Part shown: positions 37,919-49,537 of the stretch, piece by piece | How the letters are laid out: the number at the start of each line of letters is the position of its first letter | How positions within the stretch are numbered: the stretch's first letter is position 1 | Origin: JAHDHW01 sp963793295 | GTDB lineage: Bacteria; Bacteroidota; Bacteroidia; Chitinophagales; Saprospiraceae | NCBI GenBank assembly: GCA_963793295.1 | Contig: CAWBZX010000002.1 | Location: 58,236 to 122,235 of the forward strand | Length of the DNA: 64,000 nt | Direction of reading: 5' to 3' | Notes under the pieces: generated by a model | Database searches by the model: none | Told to the model about the DNA's origin: nothing | The model's input: the letters and a program-made list of their open reading frames with translations, nothing else | Translations under genes and position numbers: made by a program

Positions 37919-40900
37919 ATGAATAAGCGAGAAAAAATAGCCATCATTGGCATGTCAGCAATTTTTCCGGGATCAGAAACCCTGGAAAAATTTTGGGATA
38001 ATTTAATGCAAAAGCGTGACTTGACGGGATTGGCAAATGCTGATGACTTTGGCGTAGATCCTCAAATCTTTTTTGATGATAAAAAAGGAGTGATCGACCG
38101 TTGTTATTCGCTTCGTGGCGGTTACATTCGTGATTTTGAATTTGATTCTTCAGGGTATCGTTTGGATAAAAATTATCTAAGCAAGCTGGACAAGCTCTAC
38201 CAATGGGGCCTTCATGTTTCCAAAGAAGCGTTGATTCATGGGGGTTATCACGAAAATAGTGAAGCATTAAAAAGATGCGGCGTTATCTTAGGAAATCTTT
38301 CTTTTCCGACCGCTTCGACACATCGCCAGTTAGCTTCGATTTATACAAAAACGACAGAGTCCGCACTTCAGACTTTATTGAATGATGATACGTTAAAAAT
38401 CCCAGATACCAAATCTAAAATCCCCGACAATGATTCTTTAGAAGGCGATGCTTCACAATTGATTAAGCGTGCTCTCGGTTTGGAGATTTCAAGCATGGAT
38501 TTGGACGCAGCTTGCGCCAGTTCCTTGTATGCCATCAAACTGGCTTGTGATGAACTGCAAACCGGTAAAGCGGATATGATGCTTGCTGGTGCTGTCTGTG
38601 GATCGGACCAGCTTTTCATCCACATGGGATTTTCCATTTTCCATGCTTATGCTCCGATGGATCAAAAATTTATTCCGTTGGACGAACAATCCGCAGGATT
38701 GGTTTCATCAGAGGGAGCGGGAATGATATTGTTGAAAAGACTTTCTGATGCAGAAAGAGATGGCGATCCTATTTTAGGTGTGATTTCCGGAGTTGGTTTG
38801 TCAAATGATGGAAAAGGTAAATTTTTATTAAGCCCCAATCCAAAAGGTCAAATCCTCGCATTGGAGAGAGCTTACGAAGCTTCCGATTCTTCACCAGCGA
38901 ATACTTCTTATTTAGAATGCCATGCAACAGGAACGCCTCTGGGAGATAAAACGGAGATCAATTCCATTGAAAAATTCTTTTCAAAATACAATTGTCATCC
39001 TTTATTAGGCTCCGTAAAATCAAATATGGGTCATTTACTGACGGCAGCAGGAATGACTGGACTTTTCAAGGTCTTACTTTCCATGGAGAAAAACCAGATT
39101 CCGCCGAACATCAACTTGGAAAAATCTATTCTATCAGAAAATGGCTGGCTTTCCAGAGATCAGATCATTGAATCAACTACGGAATGGAATAGCAAAGAAA
39201 AGCAAGCAGGAATCAATGCTTTTGGTTTTGGGGGTACCAACGCACATATGATCGTTGAAAATCACCACCAATCCGAAGAAGTAAAACCAGCCTTCGCTCC
39301 TACTCCATTAGTTTCAATGGCAATCACAGGCATGGATGCTCATTTTGGCGATTGCACGAATTTGAATGACTTTTACGACATGATATTTCATGGAAAGCAA
39401 AATTTCCGTGATTTGCCTGAGCAACGCTGGAAAGGCTTCGACGCCAACGCAGCATTGCTCGAAGCATATGGTTTGAATGAAGTGCCAAAAGGAAGTTACA
39501 TCAAAGAATTTGAGATTGATTTGATGCGCTATAAAATCCAGCCCACAGAGGCAGAAACACTGGAGCCTCAGCAAGCACTCATCCTGAAAGTAGCCGATCA
39601 GGCGATAAAAGATGCTGGTTTGAAAGAAGGTCAGAACGTTGCTGTTTTGATTGCGATGGCTCCCGAAATGGCGATACATCACTATCTCGCTCGTTGGGAC
39701 TCCGAATGGCAATTGGAAGAAGCTTTTAAACAGCTTGAAAATACTTTAGACGACAATAAAAAGTCAGCACTCATTGCAAAGTGTAAGAACCTTTTATACG
39801 AAAGAGAAGGTGCACAAACGCCTAGTCAGCATACCAGTTTTGTTGGAAATATCATGGCTAGCCGTATTGCTGCTTTATGGAATTTTACGGGACCGGCATT
39901 TACAATAACTAGTGGCGACGACGGAGTGATCAGAGCAATTGAAGTTGCGCAAAATATGCTTTCAAATGGTGAAGTTGACGCTGTGGTCGTTGGAGGAGTC
40001 GATTTTTCAGCAGGATTAGAAAATGTGCTTTTAAGAAACAAAAAAAATCAAATAAATAATAGTAAAAACCCAAGCCTCAGTTTCAATCAAAACGACAATG
40101 GCTGGATGATTGGAGAAGGAGCGGGAGCAATCGTTCTTAAAAATCAGAAACAAACGACAAAAGAGGAAAAGGTCTACTCCGTAATTGAAGGTCTTGGAGC
40201 TTTTGAAGCAGATCCATCTGTTAGTTATCGGGAATTATTTGCCAGTGGTATTGATAAAGAAGATCAGAGAGAGCAAAAAAGTTTAATTGAAAACAGTTCT
40301 CAAAATCCAGTTGCATTAGGATCTGTGAAAGCCAACATCGGTCATACTTTCGCCGCTTCGGCAATGGCTTCGATTATTAAAACGGCCCTTTGCCTGCATC
40401 ATAAATTTATCCCGGCTATTCCAAACTGGGCGGCTCCAAAACAGGAAAAAGCTTTTAAAAAAACGGCTTATTATTTTCCACAATCCTCTCGTCCCTGGGT
40501 AAAAAAGAACGTTGAAAGTGTTAGAAAAGCGACCGTTCACGGACAAGATGGCATCCAGTTAAAATTGGCGGAAGGAACTTCAAATGTTTTACCTCCTGCC
40601 TTGATGTTGCACCAATTCGGTCCGAAATTAATTCCTTTAAAAGGAAATTCGGAGAAGGAATTATTGACCCAATTGAATGCACTTGAAATCGCTTTGGAAA
40701 GTGAAATAAGCTTTGTAGAAATCGCCCATCAATTTTACCAAAAAGCTAAAGAACTTAAAACTGACTTATGCATTGTATTGATTTCTAAAGCCAAGGAACC
40801 GATGCTGCGCGAAATCGCTTTTTTTAAAAATAATCTGCAAAAGTCTATTGCAAACAGTCAAATATTAAAAACACCCGGAGGCAGTTATTTCAACCCAAAA

Positions 40901-43900
40901 CCTACTGCCAAAGAAGGCGCATTGGCTTTTGTATACCCTGGATCAGCAACGGCTTACGAGGGCATTGGTTCTGATCTGTTTCAACTGTTTCCGGAATTAA
41001 TGCCGCTTTATGAAAATCTAACCGGATCTCTTGATCAATTTCTTTGGTCAGATTATTTGTATCCGAAAATCCAGTCAAAAAATGAAATCCATCCGCCAAT
41101 TCAAAGCGATGCCATCGCGATGATGTCTGTCGGTGTTTTCTTTTCAACGGTTTACACGCATATTCTGCGATCCTATTTTAAAATAAATCCGAAAGCCGCT
41201 TTTGGTTACAGCATGGGCGAATGCAGCAGCATGTGGTATTCACTGGGCGTTTGGAACCATGAAAATGCTCACATTTTCCAAAACTCACCTATCTTCCAAA
41301 ATCGATTCTCAGGAAACCTTGAGTTGTTGGCAAAAGAATGGAATATCAGCTCAGAAGAAGCTAAAAAACGCTGGGTTAGTTTAGTGCTTTTGACGGAAAG
41401 AAGTAAAGTTGAGCCACTTTTAGAGGGAAAAGAAAAACTGTATTTGAGTTTTATTAATACCGAAAAAGAGGTGATCATCTCAGGAGATCGAAAGGCTTGT
41501 TATGAAATCGTTGAGCAACTGAATTGTTCCCACGTTGAAATGCCTTTTCAAAATGTAATCCATCACGACTTCTGTAATGTGGAATATGATGGCTTGCTGG
41601 AAATGCATAATTTTAAATTAGAGGAGCAGCCACCAATTGACTTTTATTCCAGCATTTCAAAAGAAAAGCTTGAACTTGATAGTTTGACAATTGCCAAAAA
41701 CTCCACGCAGGTTTGCTGTGAAAAAATAGATTTCCCTTCAACGGTAAATACTGTTTTTAATAATAATATCAACACCTTTATTGAAATCGGAGCGAATAGC
41801 ACATGCAGCAACTGGATCTCGGCAATTTTAAAAGATAAAAATCACCTGGCTGTTTCGATTGACAAAAAAGGAACCGCTTCAGCGCAATCCATAATCGAAT
41901 GTCTTGGCCAGTTGATCAGTAATGGAATCGATGCCGACTTGAGCATTTTATACCCGGAAACGGAAAAAGAAACACAGCAAAGGCATTTTATGAAGAAGAT
42001 AATTCCCGGAGGTTTACGAATCTATGATGAATTATTAACCGAAGAAATGCGAGTGAAATATTATTCAAAAACACGACAAAAAACATTGGTAGAAACAGCT
42101 AACTCAGTTGATACAGTTCTCGAATTGGAACCGGAATCGATTGCAATTAAGCCTTCCTACCCTACTCCAACAAATATTTCAAACATGAGTGAAAACATAG
42201 AAAACACCGTGATAAAAGCACCTAAAAAACAAACCGTCGCAGAAAACGGACTGAAACTTCAGGACTATTCTGATCCAAACCATTTAGCAAATAAAAACAT
42301 CATTTTCTCGCAAGAGGACCTAGTCGAATTTGCAGAAGGAAAAATCGCTAATGTATATGGAGAAGAATACGCCATCATCGATACTTATCGACGAAGGGTC
42401 ATGCTGCCGATGGATCCTTATTTATTGGTCAGCCGTGTCACAGGGCTCAATGCTAAACTCGGAGAATACAAACCTTCGACGATGCAAACGGAATATGATA
42501 TTCCTTATGATGCATGGTTTACAACAGATCGCCAAATTCCCTGGGCAGTTTCAGTAGAATCTGGCCAATGTGACCTGATGTTGATCTCTTATCTTGGCAT
42601 CGATTTCCAAAACAAAGGCGATTATATCTATCGTTTGCTAGATTGCACGTTGACCTTTTTGGACGATCTTCCTTTCGAAGGACAAACTTTACGCTACGAT
42701 ATTTCCATCAATTCATTTGTTCGAAACGGTAATAATTTGTTGTTCTTTTTCAGCTATGAATGTTTTGTGGAAGATCGAATGGTTTTGAAAATGGATGGCG
42801 GCTGTGCAGGCTTTTTCACGGATGAGCAATTAAGGTAGGTAATGGAGTAGTTTATTCCGCTGATGAAATCAAAGCGCTCCAGAATGTTAAAAAGAAAATA
42901 TTTACACCGCTTTTAAATACACCAAAAACTTCATTTAATTCGCAGGATCTGGCTCATTTAACAAATGGAGATATCCACCTTTGTTTTGAAGATGAGTCTT
43001 ATTTTGCAAATGGCAGAAATCCTTCTTTGCGCTTGCCTGATGAAAAAATCATGTTGATCGACCGGATCACTTCTGTTGATTTGAGAGGCGGAGCTTATGG
43101 CTTAGGAGAAATCATTGCCGAAAAAGACCTCTCTCCTGATGATTGGTATTTCCCTTGTCATTTTAGAGATGACGAAGTACTTGCCGGCTCATTGCAGGCA
43201 GAAGGAGGCGGAAACTTGTTGCGCTTTTTCATGATGATGCTTGGCTTGCAACGATTGACAAAAGACGCACGATTCCAGCCCATTTTTGACCTTCCTCAAA
43301 AAGTGCGCTGCCGCAAAGAAGTGGTGCCATCAAGGGACACCAAATTGGTTTATAAATTAGTCATCAAAGAAATTGGCCTGACTCCTGATCCTTATGTGAT
43401 CGGTGATCTGGAAATTATTTCTGATGACGTGATTACGGTTCATTTTGAAAATTTAGGACTTCAACTTCGGGAAAAATCAAATCCTCGATATTTGGAATTG
43501 CAAAATAAAGCCAATGCAGTTAAAGACAATCGAGAAGTTTTATTGGACCATGAAGCGATCAGCACGTTTGCTCTAGGAGAACTTTCTGATTGCTTCGGAC
43601 CGGACTTCGCGGTTTATGATAATCGAAAAGTTTCCCGCCAACCAAATACGGATCTTCAGTTAATTTCCAGAGTTATGAAAATCGAAGGAGAACGTGGAAA
43701 TTTCAAACAGCCGTCAACAATTTATGCGGAATATGATGTCCCTCAGGATGCCTGGTATTATGAGCAAAATTCTTCAACGACGATGCCTTATTCCATTTTA
43801 ATGGAAATTGCTTTGCAGCCTTGCGGCTTACTTGGAGCTTATCTTGGAAGTACTTTACAATATCCGGATCAGAATCTATATTTCAGAAATCTGGATGGTG

Positions 43901-44688
43901 ACGGAGAATTCTTTGACCTTCCAAACGGAACAGATTTTCGTGGAAAAACAATCGCCAACAAATGTGTGATGACTTCATCTGTTTCTCTTGGTGGGACCAT
44001 TTTGCAAAAATATACTTTTGAGCTTTCGGTTGACGGACATGTTTTTTACAAAGGAAATTCATCTTTCGGATTCTTCCCACAGGAAGCTTTAGCTCAACAA
44101 ATTGGTTTGGATAACGGAACTGAAGTTCCAGCCTGGTACGAAACGCAAGGATTGCAAGCAAAAGATTATTTCCAATTCAAATTGGATTCGCTTTACGCAA
44201 AAATGAAATTGTATAAAGCTTCTGACGAAAAACCTCATTTCCACCTTGCTGAAGATCAATTGAATTTGTTAGACAAAGGATTGATCATCAAAGAGGGTGG
44301 TGAATATGGCAAAGGCTATATCCATGCCACCAAATTTATGAAAACTTATGATTGGTTTTTCACTTGTCACTTTTATCAGGACCCAGTGATGCCAGGCTCT
44401 TTGGGCGTTGAGGCTATTTTGCAAGCAATGCAGATTTTCGCTATGCAGCAAAATCTGGGCTATAATTTTAAAAATCCACGTTTCGTTCAGGTTGATAATA
44501 ACAAAACGGTTTGGAAATACCGTGGCCAGATTTTATTGCCAGTAAAAGAAATGCATCTTGAAGTTAACTTTAAAAGCATTGAGAGAAGAGGCGAAATGTT
44601 GGTATTACTTGCTGACGCTTATTTGTGGAATGAAAAGACGAGGATTTATCAATTGACCGATTTGGCTTTGGGGATTTGTGAGGGGTAA
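37919..44688 (+). CDS. pfaC: PUFA synthase subunit PfaC with built-in AT (KS-CLF-AT-DH-DH), one frameshift
   Basis: About 2256 residues when one base is added. Domains: ketosynthase (Cys199 in DAACASS, CHATGTPLGD), a chain-length-factor KS lacking the Cys (TITSGDDGVIRA), an acyltransferase (Ser1098 in GYSMGE), then two FabA-like double hot-dog dehydratases with FPCHFRDDEVLAGSL and FTCHFYQDPVMPGSLGVE. In gammaproteobacterial clusters the acyltransferase sits in a separate PfaB; here it lies inside this protein. The frame breaks at about 42830: DEQL is followed by a premature stop, and adding one A restores KVGNGVVYSADEIKAL. ATG 37919 is preferred over TTG 37910. The start is 28 bp after pfaA. 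Confidence 0.88.
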
Positions 44689-44820
44689 GGAGTAGTCAGT
44701 GGCGAGTAACGAGAAGCGAGTTGTGAAGGATCAGTATTGAATTAATTTATACATTTTTGAGATGGAAGAAGTTTTTAGCTTAAAAAAAGATAATAATTTA
44801 AACAAGAATTAATTGAATAT

Positions 44821-45177
44821 ATGATCGCTGATTTTAAAAAATTGGAGATTTGGAAAAGGTCGAGATTACTTGTAAAAAGTGTTTATATTATTCTAAAACT
44901 TTTTCCTGAGACTGAAAAATTCGGTCTGGTTTCTCAGTTAAAAAGAGCAGTCATTTCAGTTCCATCAAATATTTCAGAAGGCTGTGGCAGGAGGACAAAC
45001 AAAGACTTAAGTAGATTTTTGGATATTGCAGTTGGTTCACTTTGTGAAATTGAAACTCAATTATATTTAGCACAGGATCTTTCTTTTATTTCAAATGAAC
45101 AAACAGATATAATTTTAAACGAAACGATCGAGATAAGAAAAATGATCATCGGATTTCAAAACACATTAAAAATCTGA
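44821..45177 (+). CDS. four-helix-bundle protein (23S rRNA intervening-sequence family)
   Basis: A 118-residue all-helical protein. ADFKKLEIWKRSRLLVKSVY, FPETEKFGLVSQLKRAVISVPSNISEGCGR and the final helix with RKMIIGFQNTL are hallmarks of the S23/IVP family, best known from insertions in 23S rRNA genes and from the Avd protein of diversity-generating retroelements. Function outside those settings is unknown. It sits between pfaC and pfaD with inverted repeats on both sides and a heptamer array after it. No reverse transcriptase or variable repeat is near. It is not expected to take part in lipid synthesis. Confidence 0.88.
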   Translation: MIADFKKLEIWKRSRLLVKSVYIILKLFPETEKFGLVSQLKRAVISVPSNISEGCGRRTNKDLSRFLDIAVGSLCEIETQLYLAQDLSFISNEQTDIILNETIEIRKMIIGFQNTLKI

Positions 45178-45208
45178 CAACTCATTACTCACTTCTCGCT
45201 ACTAAAAT

Positions 45209-45321
45209 CTGACAACTGACAACTGACAACTGACTACTGACTACTGACTACTGACTACTGACTACTGACTACTGACTACTGACTACTGACTACTGACTAC
45301 TGACTACTGACATACTGACAA
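45209..45321 (+). repeat. tandem heptamer array CTGACTA/CTGACAA
   Basis: Fifteen contiguous 7-bp units: three CTGACAA, eleven CTGACTA and one CTGACAT, then one more CTGACAA after a single extra base. The array ends 15 bp before the pfaD start codon, so copy number changes would alter the pfaC-pfaD spacing and perhaps the pfaD leader. Confidence 0.9.
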
Positions 45322-45336
45322 CCAAAAATAAAAAAC

Positions 45337-46951
45337 ATGAATCAACAAAATAATATGAAAAAGTTACTCTGGAAAGGCTCTCCACGAGTACTAGCATTTG
45401 ATGAATCTAGCATGCAGGAAAAACTAGCAAACACTGATCAACCTTGCTATGTGGTCAAAGATTTCAGAGGAAGAATTGGAATCACCAATGAAGGGGAAAT
45501 TGGCTCAGAAGGACAAGGACTTGAATTGCTTGCTTTGGCTCCGGCTGCTGGCCCAGCGGACTTGGGAGATCGCTACTTTTCGGGAAGATTACAACATAAA
45601 GTACTGCTATAAAACAGGAGCCATGGCCAATGGAATTGCATCCGCTGAATTAGTGATCAGTTTGGGGAAAGCGAATCTGCTCGGATCATTTGGCGCAGCC
45701 GGCTTGGTTCCAAGTCGCGTAAAACAAGCCATCGATCAGATTCAGAATGAATTAAAAGATAAAACTTATGCTTTCAATTTGATCCACAGTCCAACGGAAA
45801 AAGCATTGGAGGAGGGTGCCGTAAAGCTCTTTTTGGAGAACAATATTCGCGTGGTGGAAGCATCCGCATATTTGGATTTAACGGAGCATATCGTGCATTA
45901 TCGTGCAGCTGGATTGGAGTTGGATGGCGAAGGCAATATTGTCATTAAAAACAAAGTCATCGCTAAACTTTCTCGAAAAGAAGTGGCAGGCCGTTTCATG
46001 TCACCGGCAACGGACAAGTTTTTAAAACCACTTTTAGAAGCGGGAAAAATCACCCAGCAGCAGTATGAGTTAGCGCAAAAAGTACCTGTGGCTGACGATA
46101 TTACCGTTGAAGCTGACTCTGGCGGGCATACTGATAATCGTCCTTTGGTCGCTTTATTTCCGACAATTATCAATCTTCGTGATGAGATACAAGCTAAATA
46201 TAACTACACTAAAAAAATAAGAGTAGGAGCAGCTGGCGGTATTTCGACTCCTTCATCTGCTTTGGCTGCGTTTATGATGGGAGCAGCTTATGTGGTGACA
46301 GGTTCGGTTAATCAGGCTTGCGTGGAAGCAGGCACTTCGGAATACGTCCGAAAATTATTGGCGAATGTTGCGTCCACCGATGTTATTATGGCTCCGGCAT
46401 CGGATATGTTTGAAATGGGTGTCAATCTGCAAGTGCTGAAACGCGGAACCCTTTTCGGTCCTCGCGCAAAAAAATTATACGAATATTACATGCGCTACAG
46501 CAGCATCGATGAAATCCCTGCTGACGAAAGAACTAAGTTAGAAACTACTGTTTTCAAAATGCCTTTGGAAACCGTTTGGCAAAATTGTATTACCTTTTTT
46601 GAAGAACGTGATCCTGAACAAATCGAAAGAGCATTGAATAACCCAAAACGTAAAATGGCCTTAATTTTCCGTTGGTATTTGGGATTATCTTCCAATTGGG
46701 CAAACGCCGGAAATCCGGAACGAACTTCAGATTACCAAATTTGGTGCGGGCCCGCGATGGGCGCTTTCAACGATTGGGTAAAAGGAACGCATTTGGAAAA
46801 CTATGAAAATCGTAATGCTCCTGAAATTGCTGAAAACATAATGCAAGGCGCTGCTTATCTATACCGAATCAATACTTTAAAAATTCAGGGAGTTGAATTA
46901 CCTAATTCTGTTCAGCATCCTAAAATTAATGCTAAAGCGGTTTTTGCTTAA
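45337..46951 (+). CDS. pfaD: PUFA synthase enoyl reductase PfaD, one frameshift
   Basis: Trans-acting flavin-dependent enoyl reductase of the nitronate monooxygenase (2-NPD) fold, about 537 residues when corrected. Motifs: AYKT-type core TGAMANGIASAELVISLGKA, GSFGAAGLVPSRV, EADSGGHTDNRPL, RVGAAGGISTPSSALAAFMMGAAYVVTGSVNQ and the C-terminal LSSNWANAGNPERTSDYQIWCGPAMGAFN. The frame breaks at 45577-45580, where four T residues stand; three would give GDRYFREDYNIKY. The upstream part alone (91 residues) is not a domain. An inserted module separates it from pfaC, so its expression may depend on readthrough or on a promoter in the repeat region. Confidence 0.88.
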
Positions 46952-46998
46952 CATGGAAAAGCAACGGTCCTAAAAATTAATTTAATACCCTTCATTTT

Positions 46999-48411
46999 TT
47001 AAAATTGGAAATAAATAAACTGCTCGCCACTACCTTGAGCAATAACCAGCAAGATGATCATTACTCCCCAAATTATCCCTAAAACCCATTGAGGCATTTT
47101 TATGGCTACCTCTTTTACAGAGGTATTTCGCATAAACCAATGACTTAGAAACAAGCCCGTTGTCACTAAAAGAACAATGACAATGTCTAAGTATTCCAAT
47201 ACCTTATCTCCATCCATATGGAAAAAAAACATAGAGGCGATCATATTCCAAGCTGTTTCAAATTCGCGTGCTCTAAAAAAGACCCAGGTAATATTAATGC
47301 AGGTATAGGTCAAAAATGCCAATAAAAATCCATTCCAGGCATTCAGCGTAATCTTAACTTTATTTTGAAGCAATCGTTCAATTCCAAGGTAAAGTCCGTG
47401 CAACATCCCCCATACGACAAAGGTCCAGGCTGCACCATGCCACAAACCACCCAATAACATTGTGAGCATCAAATTGATATAAGTTCTTGTGGGGCCTTTT
47501 CGATTTCCACCAAGTGGGATATAAAGATAATCGCGAAGCCAGGTCGATAAAGTGATATGCCAGCGCCTCCAAAAATCCGAAAAACCAATTGCTCCGTATG
47601 GAAAACGAAAGTTATCTGGCAACACCATCCCAATCAACAATGCTATTCCGATTGCACAAGTAGAATATCCTGCAAAATCAAAAAATATCTGTCCTGAAAA
47701 AGCCAAAGTCCCACACCATGCATCAATAAAAGGTAATTCACCAGAAGATCCAAAGACATTATCAGAAACTCCGGAAAGCAAGGTATCTGCAAAAACGACT
47801 TTCATAAATAATCCCAAAGTCAATAAAAAAGCTCCCCATAAAAATTGTTGTAGATTGGCTCTTTTCGGTTCATAAAATTGCGAAATCAAATCACTTGACC
47901 GAACGATCGGGCCTGCAACTAATTGAGGAAAGAATGTAACATATAAAGCAAAGTCCAGGAAAGTTCTAGCTGGCTGGATCTTTCGATAATACATATCAAT
48001 CGAATAGGACATTGTTTGAAAGGTGTAAAAAGAGATACCCATTGGAAGGATAATATTCCACTCTGGAGCTACATATTCAAAACCGAGCGCATGGGCCAGC
48101 AAAGTAAAGTTTTCCATCAAAAAACCGCCATATTTGAAGTATCCGAGAAAACCGAGATTAACGAAAATACTGAGCAATAACCATAGTTTTCGCTTTCGGG
48201 GATCTTCCAGTTCATGTAATTTATTACCAGCCGTCCAATCTACAAAAGTGGAAATCCATAAAAGTGCAACCAATGGTGGATTCCACAGCCCATAGAAAAT
48301 ATAACTTGCCAAAAGAAGCATTCCTTTTTTGTGCGTCCATTTAAAAGGTAAGTAGTAAAGGGTTAGCACGACAATGATAAAGACGATAAATCCCAGTGAA
48401 TTGAAGAGCAT
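46999..48411 (-). CDS. MBOAT-family O-acyltransferase (AlgI-like)
   Basis: Multi-pass inner membrane protein of 470 residues that passes acyl groups across the membrane to a surface polymer. The first helices (FIVFIIVVLTLYYLPFKW, LLLASYIFYGLW), the DFWRRWHITLSTWLRDYLYIPLGGN loop and GGLWHGAAWTFVVWGMLHG with the presumed catalytic His325 are all typical of AlgI. Two SGNH-like genes follow upstream on the same strand, at 48.5 and 49.5 kb, as AlgJ/AlgX or DltD accompany their MBOAT partners. The polymer acetylated is unknown; no polysaccharide synthase lies nearby. Confidence 0.9.
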   Translation of the reverse strand: MLFNSLGFIVFIIVVLTLYYLPFKWTHKKGMLLLASYIFYGLWNPPLVALLWISTFVDWTAGNKLHELEDPRKRKLWLLLSIFVNLGFLGYFKYGGFLMENFTLLAHALGFEYVAPEWNIILPMGISFYTFQTMSYSIDMYYRKIQPARTFLDFALYVTFFPQLVAGPIVRSSDLISQFYEPKRANLQQFLWGAFLLTLGLFMKVVFADTLLSGVSDNVFGSSGELPFIDAWCGTLAFSGQIFFDFAGYSTCAIGIALLIGMVLPDNFRFPYGAIGFSDFWRRWHITLSTWLRDYLYIPLGGNRKGPTRTYINLMLTMLLGGLWHGAAWTFVVWGMLHGLYLGIERLLQNKVKITLNAWNGFLLAFLTYTCINITWVFFRAREFETAWNMIASMFFFHMDGDKVLEYLDIVIVLLVTTGLFLSHWFMRNTSVKEVAIKMPQWVLGIIWGVMIILLVIAQGSGEQFIYFQF

Positions 48412-48459
48412 AGTTTGGTTGGTTTCGTTTTGTTAAGTCGTTTCTAATTGAATCATGCC

Positions 48460-49473
48460 TTATAGCACTTTATCTTCTTGCATGATTTTTAACAGTTCTT
48501 TGGTATAAACCTTAGCATCAGGGGTACTCAGGTGCGACCATTCGGGCGTGAAAAATTGATTCAGCTCAGGATAGTCTTCAAAATGATAGCCTGGTGCTCC
48601 TGTCGTATCAATTAACGGATCCCAATATAATTCTCGCGGATTCCTAATTTTTTCGTTTTCTCTGACTACCATGTGTGATGGGTTTCTTACAAAAATGATA
48701 CGCCCCCCTCGTGCTTGAAATTTGACAACAAGATTTTTATAAAAACCAAGTACCTGGGTTCTGACGTCTCTATATCTAACTTTTGGTGGAGTATCCGTCC
48801 AGGCTCGTTGAATCTGTCCTGCGTAAGCGGTATCCTTCACAACTTTATCTTTCATTGTTGTATTACGGTCCATGTCGATATAGGAGAAATCTGGTAAAGA
48901 CCACGGAGGCTCAACTCGGCCTTTGAGAGGAATTCTATTGATTAATCCTTTTAGTGTCAATTCTTCATTTGATTCTTCCGTTATGAAGGCAAAATTTGGA
49001 TCAATCAACTTTGATATTTTAAAATTAAACATCTGGGCATAGGTCCGATCATGGTAATATTCTACCCAACCGACTGCACGGCGCCAGCCACCAGTAGAAT
49101 CTCTTGGTGCAAAAAACAATCCTGGTGCGCAACCAATTATAAGCGTACCACTGAAGGTGGTATTTTCAACAATATCTTCCAAAATAGGTCCAGGAGACTT
49201 GCCGGGTGTAGCCAGCATCAGTGGCCGTTTTCCGGTCACCTCTTCCCATTCATTTAATTGAAAATCAAAATGCGCTCTTGATGATCCAATGATCACCACT
49301 TCGTCACTATCCATTGTTTCGAGTTCTGCTCTTTTGTCAGCCCAAAGGGCTTCGGTATCATTTATTGAAGGAATGTAATATCCGCCAGATCGCCAGTATA
49401 ATTCCCAACTTGACAAGAATATTATTGAAATAAAAGCAGCAATTAAAAAGGAGATTTTCGCAGTTGGGTACAT
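48460..49473 (-). CDS. SGNH-hydrolase-like membrane-anchored protein, copy A
   Basis: A 337-residue protein with an N-terminal membrane anchor (ISFLIAAFISIIFLSSW) and the rest probably periplasmic. The nucleophile motif is VVIIGSSRAHFDFQ (Ser65). The C-terminal TPEWSHLSTPDAKVY holds a His in the usual SGNH position, so an acyl-transfer or esterase role is likely. It lies 48 bp upstream of the AlgI-like gene on the same strand and is a close paralogue of the next gene. By analogy it would hand acetyl groups from the MBOAT protein to a glycan. Confidence 0.7.
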   Translation of the reverse strand: MYPTAKISFLIAAFISIIFLSSWELYWRSGGYYIPSINDTEALWADKRAELETMDSDEVVIIGSSRAHFDFQLNEWEEVTGKRPLMLATPGKSPGPILEDIVENTTFSGTLIIGCAPGLFFAPRDSTGGWRRAVGWVEYYHDRTYAQMFNFKISKLIDPNFAFITEESNEELTLKGLINRIPLKGRVEPPWSLPDFSYIDMDRNTTMKDKVVKDTAYAGQIQRAWTDTPPKVRYRDVRTQVLGFYKNLVVKFQARGGRIIFVRNPSHMVVRENEKIRNPRELYWDPLIDTTGAPGYHFEDYPELNQFFTPEWSHLSTPDAKVYTKELLKIMQEDKVL

Positions 49474-49537
49474 TGACTTAAAGGGTTTAATAACCTAAGG
49501 TAATATTTTTTTCATCTATTTCTAATTGGATTATACA

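Larger units (their letters stand above)
44691..45321. mobile_element. module with inverted-repeat flanks around a four-helix-bundle gene
   Basis: AGTAACGAGAAGCGAGT (44705-44721) faces ACTCACTTCTCGCTACT (45187-45203), an inverted repeat matching at 15 of 17. TAGTCAG near 44693 is the complement of the heptamer array at 45209-45321. These flank one gene and separate pfaC from pfaD. The unit looks inserted, but no transposase or target duplication is seen. Confidence 0.45.

Noticed and set aside
44821..45177. Four-helix-bundle gene as Avd of a diversity-generating retroelement
   Set aside because: No reverse transcriptase, template repeat or variable repeat is seen within the window.
45209..45321. 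Heptamer array as a CRISPR
   Set aside because: Units are contiguous 7-mers without spacers and no cas gene is present.
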